IMG/VR virus record: IMGVR_UViG_3300018036_000021
Location: 1-43,538 of that record
Source of the DNA: a virus
Strand: one strand, 5' to 3'
Length of the DNA: 43,538 nt
The notes below the pieces were generated by a model. That model searched no databases, had not been told where the DNA came from, and worked only from the letters and a program-made list of their open reading frames with translations. Shown here one piece after another: positions 26,001 to 33,417 of this stretch. Position numbers and translations under genes: made by a program. Positions within the stretch are counted from its first letter, which is position 1. Every line of letters starts with the position of its first letter.

Positions 26001-28728
26001 GGTGACCTGTATTATTTGTATTTTCCCACCATGCAAAAACATACCCATAAGTAAAATCATCATTCTCTCCACCAGGATATCCAACATCTCCAAATGGGGT
26101 GTAGATCTCGGATAGAGAAGATATAGAAGTGCCAGCGAATCCAGGCAATGACCCATTTGGTCTAAACCTCTGTCCGTATAATTCAAGAAGTGATATTTTA
26201 CGAGCAGAGTGATAAAGGACTTTAGAGTTATTGGTGACAGGGTTTCCTAATAATGTTTCAACATCATCTGCAACAATCTCAACACCTATATTGTCATGTT
26301 GCCTAGAAGCTCTGTTTACTAGCAAAGAAGTCCTAGTTGCAGAGGTAGATAAAGTACAGAAACCATCTTTCTCATTCATTAAAGTAAGATCTGTAATTGG
26401 CTTAACTGCATCACCCTTAGCATATAAGGTATTAACCCCAAGACGCTGATTAACAAATAGACTCTGATGTTTAGTAGTCACTGAGCATTGGGTATATACA
26501 GTTGCTTCTAAATTATCTTGTGCTGTTAAAGAGCTTGCTAAGATTTGGGCAAATGGTCTGACTGAAGAATTCTCAGAAGGCTCTGTTGTATCCCATTTAG
26601 TAAGATCATTTAGTTCTAGCTCTTGAGTAATGTTAAACTCTGTTTTAATCTTAGAGTAAAGGCTCTCTTGAACAGTAGGTGTTAGAGAGTTCCCTTGTAA
26701 GTCAGGGTGTCCGTTATATCTAAATGGAATAGTAGGGCTGACATAAATAACTCCAGAGATAAAAGAGAAGTAACTATTATTCTTGTTAATCTTTTCGGAG
26801 TTTGCTGCATCATAGTTAGGATAGAAGTTTTCTGTCTGAGCTTTAGGTGTAAAATCAAAGCTGTTAAACAATCCATCAAACAATGGTCTTTCAAAGTTAA
26901 AGTTAGGTCTAAAAATACTTAGTGCATTACTAGATGAGAAAGAAGAAACACCATCTTCAAGACCATCTCCACCTACAGTCCCTAAGTCTTGAGCAATGTT
27001 ATTTGACAGGTCATCAAAGTCTATGAGGTTTCTACTGAATACCTCTTCATCTGAAGGTGCAATACCATCTCTGACAAGTCTTTCAAAAGCTGCTTCTGTC
27101 TTAAAGTGGATTAAAGCAAATGACCCAAAGTTATAGTCTGGTTCATCGTCTGTGGGGTCAGAAGATATGTTTACATAAGTATCTGCTTCTAAATCCATTA
27201 GGTTTACAACATGTCTATAACGAGCCACTTGATAACTATAGTTATCTCTTGCACCAAAGGTAACATACCCACCAGCAGTTTTAAAAAGTGGCTCATATAC
27301 TTTTTTAGCTTGATCTTTGTTAGGTGTGTTTTTAACAAAGAATCTATCTCTTTCTGCAACAGGTGTTAAAAGACCCTCTGGTGAGTAATCCTTTAACAAA
27401 GGCATTCTATAAGAAAGAAAGTTTCTATTAGGGAAGAAAAAACGAGCCTCTACTTCTCTTGAGTAGTCATATGGAGAGAATAAGACAGGTATCCCTAAAG
27501 AATAAGTATTATCTTCAACATTGAAAGCTAAAGGATCTGTCAACAATCGTACTTGACCTTTAGTGGGGTCTGCAACTAAGTTGGGGTTAGCACCTGACCT
27601 AGTTGAGTTTGGTATATAGTTTCCTGTATGTAATTCATACAGATCATACTGACCTGTTTTAAGAGAGGGGAATGTCTCTCCCTCTGAATCATTAAAGATG
27701 TCACCACCAGATTCTCCATCAAGAGGGCCTACACCATGCCCTAACTTTATAGCAGCAACCACTCTATTTAAAACTTCTTCTGCATTGGTTGCTGGTGTAG
27801 ATATGCCAGATGAGACTCCGTTAGGATCTGATTCAAAACGAATCAAAGCTAAAACACCTCTATCTGCTGGAAAGAGTAGGCCAGAAATAACGAATCCTAA
27901 GTCATCATTGTAGCTATCTATCAATATCTTAGAGTTAAAAGGTGAGTTGCTTCTTGTTGAAATAGGAGACATTGCAATAGCAGGCTCACCTTTTCTTAAG
28001 CCAAAGCTTGAAGTGCCCTCTCCAGAGGTCAGACCTAAAGTAATACCTGTTGAGGCATTGAATAAATCATTTGTTTCATCTGGTGTGAAAAGAGGTTCTT
28101 GGTACAAGAAAGGGTATATCTGACTATTGTCTAGTAAGTTAAATGAGTCTCTCGGTGCAGACTGAGCAATTAAAGGAAATCCTATATGGTCAAATTGTGT
28201 ATCTCCAAAACCATAATAGCTGTAGCTACTAGGAGATCCTGTTTCTCGGTTGTCTCTATAATTTAAATTTAAAGTGTCATAAAGACCGCCTTCGTTTATC
28301 CATTTAGAATCAGATATAGAGGTTGCTAAGTCTTCTTGCTCATTCCCGAAACCTATATGAGGCATCTCTCTTTTCTCTGCCCAGATCTTTTTTTTGTAGA
28401 CCCAAGATGGGTAGTCTACCACTTTTGCTGACCCCCAATCAGGTCGGCCATCATGTGATATAGAGACACCTAAGTCATTTGAAAAAGTAATTGCTCCATA
28501 GCCTAGCTTAGGGGGCTGGTTTCTCTTTGCTTCTGAAGATAAGTTATCTAAATTAGATTGCAAGTTCTCGTCTAAGTACCCACCTAGTGCATTTGAAGAA
28601 AATATATCTTCTGCATTAGTCGATACTCTTTGACTTGAAGAAGAAGTTAAGCCCAAACTGATACTGTCTGTCCCTTGTGAAGAATTGACAGTAATCAAGC
28701 TGTCGGTGTCTACTGTTTTCTTTGGCAT
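23023..28728 (-). CDS. Giant putative tail appendage protein (1901 aa), unknown family
   Basis: This is the longest protein in the window, with no family I recognise. It is rich in Asn, Ser, Gly, Asp, Tyr and Pro, with short strand-like segments throughout and almost no long helices, as expected for a virion fibre or baseplate-rim protein. There is no signal peptide or membrane segment. Around residues 915-955 is a block (FSIYRYDEEGYRIYQELELL) resembling one in the 1799-residue protein. An AGGAG site lies six bases before the ATG, which follows the preceding stop by one base. It overlaps the 264-residue gene by one base. Gene context (after wedges and between two paralogous rim proteins) supports a structural role. 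Receptor binding or enzymatic activity cannot be judged from sequence alone. Confidence 0.48.
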   Translation of the reverse strand: MPKKTVDTDSLITVNSSQGTDSISLGLTSSSSQRVSTNAEDIFSSNALGGYLDENLQSNLDNLSSEAKRNQPPKLGYGAITFSNDLGVSISHDGRPDWGSAKVVDYPSWVYKKKIWAEKREMPHIGFGNEQEDLATSISDSKWINEGGLYDTLNLNYRDNRETGSPSSYSYYGFGDTQFDHIGFPLIAQSAPRDSFNLLDNSQIYPFLYQEPLFTPDETNDLFNASTGITLGLTSGEGTSSFGLRKGEPAIAMSPISTRSNSPFNSKILIDSYNDDLGFVISGLLFPADRGVLALIRFESDPNGVSSGISTPATNAEEVLNRVVAAIKLGHGVGPLDGESGGDIFNDSEGETFPSLKTGQYDLYELHTGNYIPNSTRSGANPNLVADPTKGQVRLLTDPLAFNVEDNTYSLGIPVLFSPYDYSREVEARFFFPNRNFLSYRMPLLKDYSPEGLLTPVAERDRFFVKNTPNKDQAKKVYEPLFKTAGGYVTFGARDNYSYQVARYRHVVNLMDLEADTYVNISSDPTDDEPDYNFGSFALIHFKTEAAFERLVRDGIAPSDEEVFSRNLIDFDDLSNNIAQDLGTVGGDGLEDGVSSFSSSNALSIFRPNFNFERPLFDGLFNSFDFTPKAQTENFYPNYDAANSEKINKNNSYFSFISGVIYVSPTIPFRYNGHPDLQGNSLTPTVQESLYSKIKTEFNITQELELNDLTKWDTTEPSENSSVRPFAQILASSLTAQDNLEATVYTQCSVTTKHQSLFVNQRLGVNTLYAKGDAVKPITDLTLMNEKDGFCTLSTSATRTSLLVNRASRQHDNIGVEIVADDVETLLGNPVTNNSKVLYHSARKISLLELYGQRFRPNGSLPGFAGTSISSLSEIYTPFGDVGYPGGENDDFTYGYVFAWWENTNNTGHHPKVAGQSFSIYRYDEEGYRIYQELELLPIGGDEANGYALELCSGWNRVSHADNNVNTDPKYRYPQNRPVYRPVENNDSRLAVTTHADARFLLVKDVDYYIECYPSVPYTAASPLNPLNFDETTANQSISSIGGSAYSDLQLKVVEELNPAQSVWNAYAGTNSLYDNLAGVNTNQCQWLGKDTLFPPPVANPVADVGYTSHVRGIKYLRRTSLFSYESSIPHPHPRPSYDLVGEIHYGDVFIEVAPTGNMELPEYGNFTQDIRGFITVSGLGNEPYFAEDQIHAVAPTYNPRIPLKSLFTRRKDTQERFLDESYRIESSLQHLLTVVGDPTSSARYSNNSVANFNPALPDNMFNSNTDLIENLQGPGLPNGGAGVNSGYICFPVRDESTFNGRVFLDLLDSFPADDLFRKRAGHGGAGYLRNSWHIRRAAMSTDPLENDWREAQVIGFPDMTRNLMSGSKYGTPPRGLLVYPYMDFSSNAAFSFEGQTTGANNLIASNEGYFLPNANIGSTDTREGSDWVDDDLNNAGFSLNPKLRHAQPNYYKTSLLSDFADPNDYPDVGYVRAFDLNFGKNPTLTPQAPYWNKNWVEDTEQGEENRTYLEAQNYGLIESGQWIRAEVYPDERGFRFAPVNLRLVGIDWDMISFVDRNFPLQKRDGLVHEVSGSQYLCRKRVMRVFVKVPGLTAWLDVGVKDGEIGESYRHWTGDKSDPNVGNKDPNGATSRKDDPLVDGAGCCLSYEEKYLVEEGLACLDLKLNLGFVPAFNSWGADTSLPVGDSSNISKDEYLGFSKEYRVDNCPTDTIYLRNQNNLSSVDSTIAGAKNFEAPMLVKVVLSHPDHPKYEVHPDDNTKLVNATDISDLTLEIADIANGTPNNVSIIDIHPSPNTSYLGHSYPPDDRAPLWSRRGLMGIEVLRPDGSNFDRDEAIDRPDFTSIDLYGNPTLYYARTEDLLSYESYVKQSSSLTNKITYTHNLNVAPTGLSSEYKKPVKGEG

Positions 28729-28729
28729 A

Positions 28730-31700
28730 CTAATCTCCTAAAAGAAGCAAATTGCGAGTCCTATAAACACACGCAACAACTAAGTTGTTTGAATTATTAT
28801 CTCTCATATCTACAGATACTGATTGACCCCAAATAGAAGTCTTAATGAAAACCACTAACAGAACCTCTCCACTTCTGTAGAGATCATGACTGTCTGATGT
28901 GACTTTCATTAAACAAGGCAAGGCATTTTTATAGCTCTTGTTAAAGACCGAAAGATTCTTAGCATATGAAGCTGGGTAATAGCTAGCTTCACTCATTGTT
29001 TGATAGACAACTCGGTTATAGTTGTCTTTGACAGGTGGTATAGCCGATCTTCCTAGTGTTAGCTTAACCGATGAAGCTAAAGGCACTAAACTTGATAAGT
29101 CCACATTACCTGTATTGACTGTCAAGTCATCTAGGAAAACCTCATTGCTGTTCAAAACCAGATACTCATCATAGCCATAGTTGTTCTCTGCTAAAGGAGA
29201 ACTCCCTAAATGCTCTGTTGGAGCAAGGAAAGGATAAGTAAAGTCCGAGTTCATAAAAGAAGAAATCTTCTCCCCTATTGCTAAAGGACTCAACTCCATC
29301 TCAACAGGTACAACACCACCAGAATCAGTGCTTATATTGTCGTTAGCAATCGGAAAGTCAGAACCACATGTCTGAGGTGCTTGTCTCTTATAAAAGACGA
29401 ATATAGAGTTATTTGAAGTGTCTGTAGCAGGATAAGGAACTACAGGGTGGAACTCTATCTCCAAACTTCTTTGACCAGAAACCCAAACAGCCTGCCAAGC
29501 TAACAAAGGTTCAGAGTGTGAGAACTTAGAACTAGAAGAATCTAGCGTTAAAACACTTGGATTTAAAGGATCAGAAACATCTGTAATTGTGATTGTAGAT
29601 GGATCTCCATAAACCCTATAAGGTAAATATGTGAAGCTAGACCTAGTAGAAACTATAGTTCTTGTCATCAAACCCCTAACATACTCTAAAGAAACTTCTC
29701 GCTTACCTTCTCTTAGGTTAATAATGGGCGAAGCAACCCCGTTTCCTACATTAGGATACAGATTAACAACAGCCTCTGGCTCATTCAAAGAAATACAAGA
29801 TCCTGTTGCATAAACTTCTGAATCGAAGCTAGGGATCTGATCTACTCTCCCTGTTAAACCATGATCACCAGAAGGCATCTCAATAACCAACTCAAGGAAA
29901 ATAACTGCTTCACTCCCTAATGTTAAAGAATCGTCTGAAACCACAGCATAATCAGCAGCACCAGAGATACCTCCATTAGCAACTTGGTCATTCTCTCCTA
30001 GAACCACAGAGATTGCACTATCTGTGATGTTGACATAGGAAATCTCTACATCTTGAACTATATCATTCACATAGTGACCATCATTGTGCCAACACATACC
30101 TAAATCTGTGATCTTAGAACCTGAGGGTAAATCTATACCAATAGACCCAAATGCATCAACAGGAACCCACTCTGTGTCTCCCTTTGCATCTAAATCATTC
30201 AGACTTACAACAATGGTATCTCCAACGTGCCAACCATTCGCTTGAGCATTATCGTTTGGAGTGTAGCTAATACCTGAGGTGTTAAGTCCTGGATAGATAA
30301 TAAAGAAGACTCTTTCTACTAAAGGCACATTAGAGAACCTTCTGGAAACATTGTTAAAGTCTCTCTTGTAATTACCAATGTTTAAAGAATTAGCATTACT
30401 CCCAAAAACATCACACATAAGAGGAGTGTGAGATATCCCTGCTGTACCATTACCTGTATCTGCTAAGTTATGTGCTTCTGCAATCCAAGTCTTATTTAAA
30501 CCATCAAGTAAAGAATGATATTGATGAACAAGCTCTGATTTAAAGTCTAAACCTTTAGGGAAAACTCTTCTTCTTAAATCAAGTACATCTTCTTCTGCAA
30601 TCTGGTCGGAGAAAAGACCATCTGGCCTATCTGAATATGTAGTGGCTACACGATCTACATAAGGGTTTGCCTGTAAGGTTGATCCATCATGGTCATGTAA
30701 AGCACCTGTGTTATATCTATCTAAGGGGTGAAATCCCTCATTGCCATTTAGAGGCTTATTTCGCCTATAGACAAAAGCTACAGGTATTGCATAGATATAC
30801 CCATCAACAGTACCTAAAGTTGAAGCACTTGCTTCTGAACCATCGCCTGCAACCCAAAGTCCAGAATCATTACTATGCCTACTGAAAGTAGCTGTGTTAA
30901 TGGGATTTGCATTTGCACCTTGAGCAAATAAACCAAAGCTATCTAAGCCAAAGATGTCTTGAGATATACTATAGTTAAAATTGGCATGAACCCTAAGACG
31001 ATACTGTATTTGAACCCTTCTTGTCGAAGAAACATTCAAAGTAGGGTCTTGTATGTCATCATCCAAATAAAGATCACTATGACAGTCAAGATTACCAGCA
31101 TAATAAATGTTGTTTGCATTAGGCTTACCCTCACCATCTGAACCACCAGAAGGTTGGGTTATTACAAGTATGCCTACAGAACCACTTGTAATATTAAATG
31201 TTGGAGTATTGCCACTAGCACCACCAGTTAAACTGAGAAATAAATAAGGAGTGCCTCTTGTTTCAGAGGTGACTGTGACAGAGCCAAGAGTTAGACCTAA
31301 GCCTTGTCCATCATAGTTATTTATAGCTTCAGATAGGTTTCTAGCCGTTTCGGGGCTAGAGTTGCTGATTTGAAAGTCAACACCTGCTGTTATTACTACA
31401 GAGTTGTTTGCATCTTGAAAGGTTAAAGTGTCATTTGCTAATGGGCTAGAGACTTTGAGTCTGGCTCTGGCATCCATTGATGGAGTAACTTCTTTTCTCC
31501 ATACCTCTAAGAAAACAAAATCTACTAGATCTATTCCCTCTTGTGGTTCAGATAGCTCAACATGGTTAAGTTCTGGGTCTACAGAGTTAGTTCCCTTAAC
31601 ATCCACAGCCATCCCATTAACAGAGGCAATGAACCTTTCAATGGTTAAAGTATTCGCTCTGAATTCTGGGTTTAAGACTCTAGGGTTTCCTGTGTAAGGA

Positions 31701-31903
31701 GAATAGAACAAGAACCTATTCTTGTCATTCATGCTTGATTGGTCTGAAATCATACCAGATGGCAAGTCTAGTCTCTGTCTCAGAATATCTTGAGAAAGGT
31801 TTAGCTCACTATCTAGGAGAGGTCTTCCAAACTGATGGACAACAGATTCCCATGCATAGTTTGCAGGGTTTAAGTTTCTGCTAGTAGAAGAGAGGTATTT
31901 CAT
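28730..31903 (-). CDS. Baseplate-rim / fibre protein (1057 aa), paralogue of the 1728-aa protein
   Basis: This 1057-residue protein opens with YAWESVVHQFGRPLLDSELNL. It shares with the 1728-residue protein this LDSELNL motif (residues ~24-36), VDFVFLEVW (~128-136), YIYAIPVAFVYRRNKP and DRPDGLFSDQIAEEDVLDLR. Residues ~148-250 look like an inserted ~100-residue unit (TLTFQDANNSVVITAGVDFQI..., then an EAINNY helix and alternating strands). I recall that type of unit as recurrent in phage structural proteins. The C-terminal block (ALPCLMKV...EVLLVVFIKT) aligns with the end of the paralogue. It has no membrane segment. TAGGAG lies about nine bases before the ATG. A peripheral baseplate role is likely; N-terminal attachment to the wedge by the shared domain is inference. 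Confidence 0.6.
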   Translation of the reverse strand: MKYLSSTSRNLNPANYAWESVVHQFGRPLLDSELNLSQDILRQRLDLPSGMISDQSSMNDKNRFLFYSPYTGNPRVLNPEFRANTLTIERFIASVNGMAVDVKGTNSVDPELNHVELSEPQEGIDLVDFVFLEVWRKEVTPSMDARARLKVSSPLANDTLTFQDANNSVVITAGVDFQISNSSPETARNLSEAINNYDGQGLGLTLGSVTVTSETRGTPYLFLSLTGGASGNTPTFNITSGSVGILVITQPSGGSDGEGKPNANNIYYAGNLDCHSDLYLDDDIQDPTLNVSSTRRVQIQYRLRVHANFNYSISQDIFGLDSFGLFAQGANANPINTATFSRHSNDSGLWVAGDGSEASASTLGTVDGYIYAIPVAFVYRRNKPLNGNEGFHPLDRYNTGALHDHDGSTLQANPYVDRVATTYSDRPDGLFSDQIAEEDVLDLRRRVFPKGLDFKSELVHQYHSLLDGLNKTWIAEAHNLADTGNGTAGISHTPLMCDVFGSNANSLNIGNYKRDFNNVSRRFSNVPLVERVFFIIYPGLNTSGISYTPNDNAQANGWHVGDTIVVSLNDLDAKGDTEWVPVDAFGSIGIDLPSGSKITDLGMCWHNDGHYVNDIVQDVEISYVNITDSAISVVLGENDQVANGGISGAADYAVVSDDSLTLGSEAVIFLELVIEMPSGDHGLTGRVDQIPSFDSEVYATGSCISLNEPEAVVNLYPNVGNGVASPIINLREGKREVSLEYVRGLMTRTIVSTRSSFTYLPYRVYGDPSTITITDVSDPLNPSVLTLDSSSSKFSHSEPLLAWQAVWVSGQRSLEIEFHPVVPYPATDTSNNSIFVFYKRQAPQTCGSDFPIANDNISTDSGGVVPVEMELSPLAIGEKISSFMNSDFTYPFLAPTEHLGSSPLAENNYGYDEYLVLNSNEVFLDDLTVNTGNVDLSSLVPLASSVKLTLGRSAIPPVKDNYNRVVYQTMSEASYYPASYAKNLSVFNKSYKNALPCLMKVTSDSHDLYRSGEVLLVVFIKTSIWGQSVSVDMRDNNSNNLVVACVYRTRNLLLLGD

Positions 31904-31919
31904 GAGGGTAGTCTCCTAC

Positions 31920-32579
31920 TTAAAAAGTTAATCGCCATGTGATTGCAAGAATTGCCCCATTAGGTTTATTTATGACAGGGAAGGTTAAATAATTAACAAG
32001 TACGTCATAATCTAAAACAGCTTCTGAAACATCTCTTTCAAGAGGGAAGTTGTTTGGGTTTTTAACAAAGGAGTTTTCTAAGAAGCTATTGTTGACTGAA
32101 CTTATTAAACCCATTTCAGTTAAAGCACCCACAGCTTCAGAAGACTCAAAAGTTGTTGTGAAATCTACAATGTTGGTTGGAATAGGGTCATTATTCCCAT
32201 CAACACTTAAGCTCCCATCTGCTTTGCGATAAACTACACTCGAGAAAGTTTTCTTATAGAGTGGTGTGTTTAAAGCTCTTTGTTGATAATCAGGAATGTC
32301 TGGATTCTGTGATGAACCAGAAGCACCTGTTCCAACTGCAAGCATATTCACAAATCTATTGTTGCTTTGCCCTGCATTGTTAGAAAACAAAATAGCTGCC
32401 AAAACTCCACCATCCAAAGTGTAGATATTGGACTTATCAATTACGATCTCTTCTTTGCCATCCTCATACCTGAGAGTAGCAAAGACATCACCTTTAACTT
32501 TGATTCCTATATTGTCACCAAAAGCCAAACCAAAGTTTAAGGCAGATGTGTGAGGGGGATTTACTTTGGACTTTATCAT
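31920..32579 (-). CDS. Small virion protein, paralogue of the 233-aa protein
   Basis: A 219-residue protein. I placed the start at the ATG at 32579-32577 (MIKSKVN), five bases after a GGAGG site; an in-frame GTG at 32591 overlaps that site and is less likely. The layout is VKGDVFATLRYEDGKEE at the N-terminus, LAVGTGASG near the middle, IVDFTTTFESSEAVGALTEMGLI, and a terminal strand AILAITWRLTF. The next protein upstream has the same order (VKGYVEATFRDSEG, IAVGDNLG, IRFTTTFALGE...EIGL, LEINYTITF), so they are paralogues. This layout is one I recall from phage tail-fibre or decoration-like proteins. No function is proven. Gap to the next gene is 16 bases. Confidence 0.52.
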   Translation of the reverse strand: MIKSKVNPPHTSALNFGLAFGDNIGIKVKGDVFATLRYEDGKEEIVIDKSNIYTLDGGVLAAILFSNNAGQSNNRFVNMLAVGTGASGSSQNPDIPDYQQRALNTPLYKKTFSSVVYRKADGSLSVDGNNDPIPTNIVDFTTTFESSEAVGALTEMGLISSVNNSFLENSFVKNPNNFPLERDVSEAVLDYDVLVNYLTFPVINKPNGAILAITWRLTF

Positions 32580-32665
32580 ATTTTCCTCCACAGGTTATGG
32601 GGTACGATATGGAGGTGATAAAACAACTAAAAAATATCCCTCTCGAACCTCATAACAAGAAAAAA
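32580..32665 (-). other. 86-base gap between the two paralogues
   Basis: This is the longest gap inside the leftward operon. It contains a possible imperfect hairpin (GAGG and GATA at 32612-32620 pairing with TATC and CCTC at 32635-32642, one bulge) and the GGAGG ribosome site of the downstream gene. No U-run follows the stem, so termination is doubtful. A promoter is not evident. Confidence 0.25.
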
Positions 32666-33367
32666 TTAAGCGTTGAATGTGATGGTGTAGTTTATTTCAA
32701 GAGTACCATCATCAGTCTTAGTAATGGTGTTATCCAAAACTTTTCTAGCAAAAAGTCTCATGTTAGTTGTCACAGTTGGTGTTGTGGTGTTTGCAAAACC
32801 ATCTGCATCAACATTATCACCAGCAGTCCACAAACCAATCTCTGCAATGCCATTTGTGATATTACCCTCACCAAGTGCAAAGGTAGTAGTGAATCGAATC
32901 TGGTTGTATGCAGGGAAACTCACAGAATCAACCAAACGAGCAAAATAAGGGTTTGTGCTTGTCAGGCTAAAGCTATCATCTACCATGTTAACTTGTGTGC
33001 TTGCACTTGCAACATCTGCATTCTGTGAGGAATGGGCATTTCCTGCTGAATCTGTGCCCAAGTTGTCACCTACTGCAATGTAAGCAATGTTATTGATTGC
33101 ATGAGCTGCAGAAGTGTTTGTACTTGCACCTGCTGGACCAATGTAGTTACCACCATTAGGGAATGTGGTATCATCATCCATGTTAGTAGCTTCAGGGCGA
33201 TTTGATACTCCCGTAGCTGTTCCAGAAGCTCCGAGTCTGGGAAGAATATTGTCCATGATAATATTGCTAGACATTTGAACAACTGTATTATGACCCTCTT
33301 CGTATTGAATTACATTTCCCTCAGAGTCTCTGAAAGTAGCCTCTACATAACCTTTGATATTGAACAT
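32666..33367 (-). CDS. Small virion protein, paralogue of the 219-aa protein
   Basis: This 233-residue protein starts MFNIKGYVEATFRDSEG, with AAGGAG six bases before the ATG. A loop rich in Asn, Ala, Gly and Thr fills residues ~50-120, followed by the beta-rich half conserved with the 219-residue paralogue (IRFTTTFALGE, IAEIGLWTAGD, MRLFARKV, LEINYTITF). The paralogue order in tandem suggests a duplication, with the two proteins perhaps forming different rings or trimer caps on the same appendage. There is no signal peptide. It follows the 1799-residue gene after a 50-base gap that may hold its own promoter. Decoration or fibre-associated protein is the best guess. Confidence 0.52.
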   Translation of the reverse strand: MFNIKGYVEATFRDSEGNVIQYEEGHNTVVQMSSNIIMDNILPRLGASGTATGVSNRPEATNMDDDTTFPNGGNYIGPAGASTNTSAAHAINNIAYIAVGDNLGTDSAGNAHSSQNADVASASTQVNMVDDSFSLTSTNPYFARLVDSVSFPAYNQIRFTTTFALGEGNITNGIAEIGLWTAGDNVDADGFANTTTPTVTTNMRLFARKVLDNTITKTDDGTLEINYTITFNA

Positions 33368-33417
33368 AGTGTTCTCCTTAGTGAGTGTTTAGATAAAAGT
33401 TGTTTATAAAAAGAGTA
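33368..33417 (-). promoter_or_regulatory. 50-base gap with possible internal promoter
   Basis: Read on the minus strand, the gap contains a T-run followed by TATAAACA, two bases off a T4-type late box, then an AAGGAG site before the 233-residue gene. It would let the small abundant proteins be expressed apart from the giant gene upstream. There is no -35 box and no terminator hairpin. Low confidence. Confidence 0.25.

Noticed and set aside
32580-32591. GTG start adding four residues to the 219-residue protein
   Set aside because: The GTG overlaps the GGAGG site that properly serves the ATG at 32579.
32546-33028. 160-codon open frame on the plus strand
   Set aside because: It is antisense to two well-supported paralogous genes with good ribosome sites, and the product is cysteine-rich without domain pattern.
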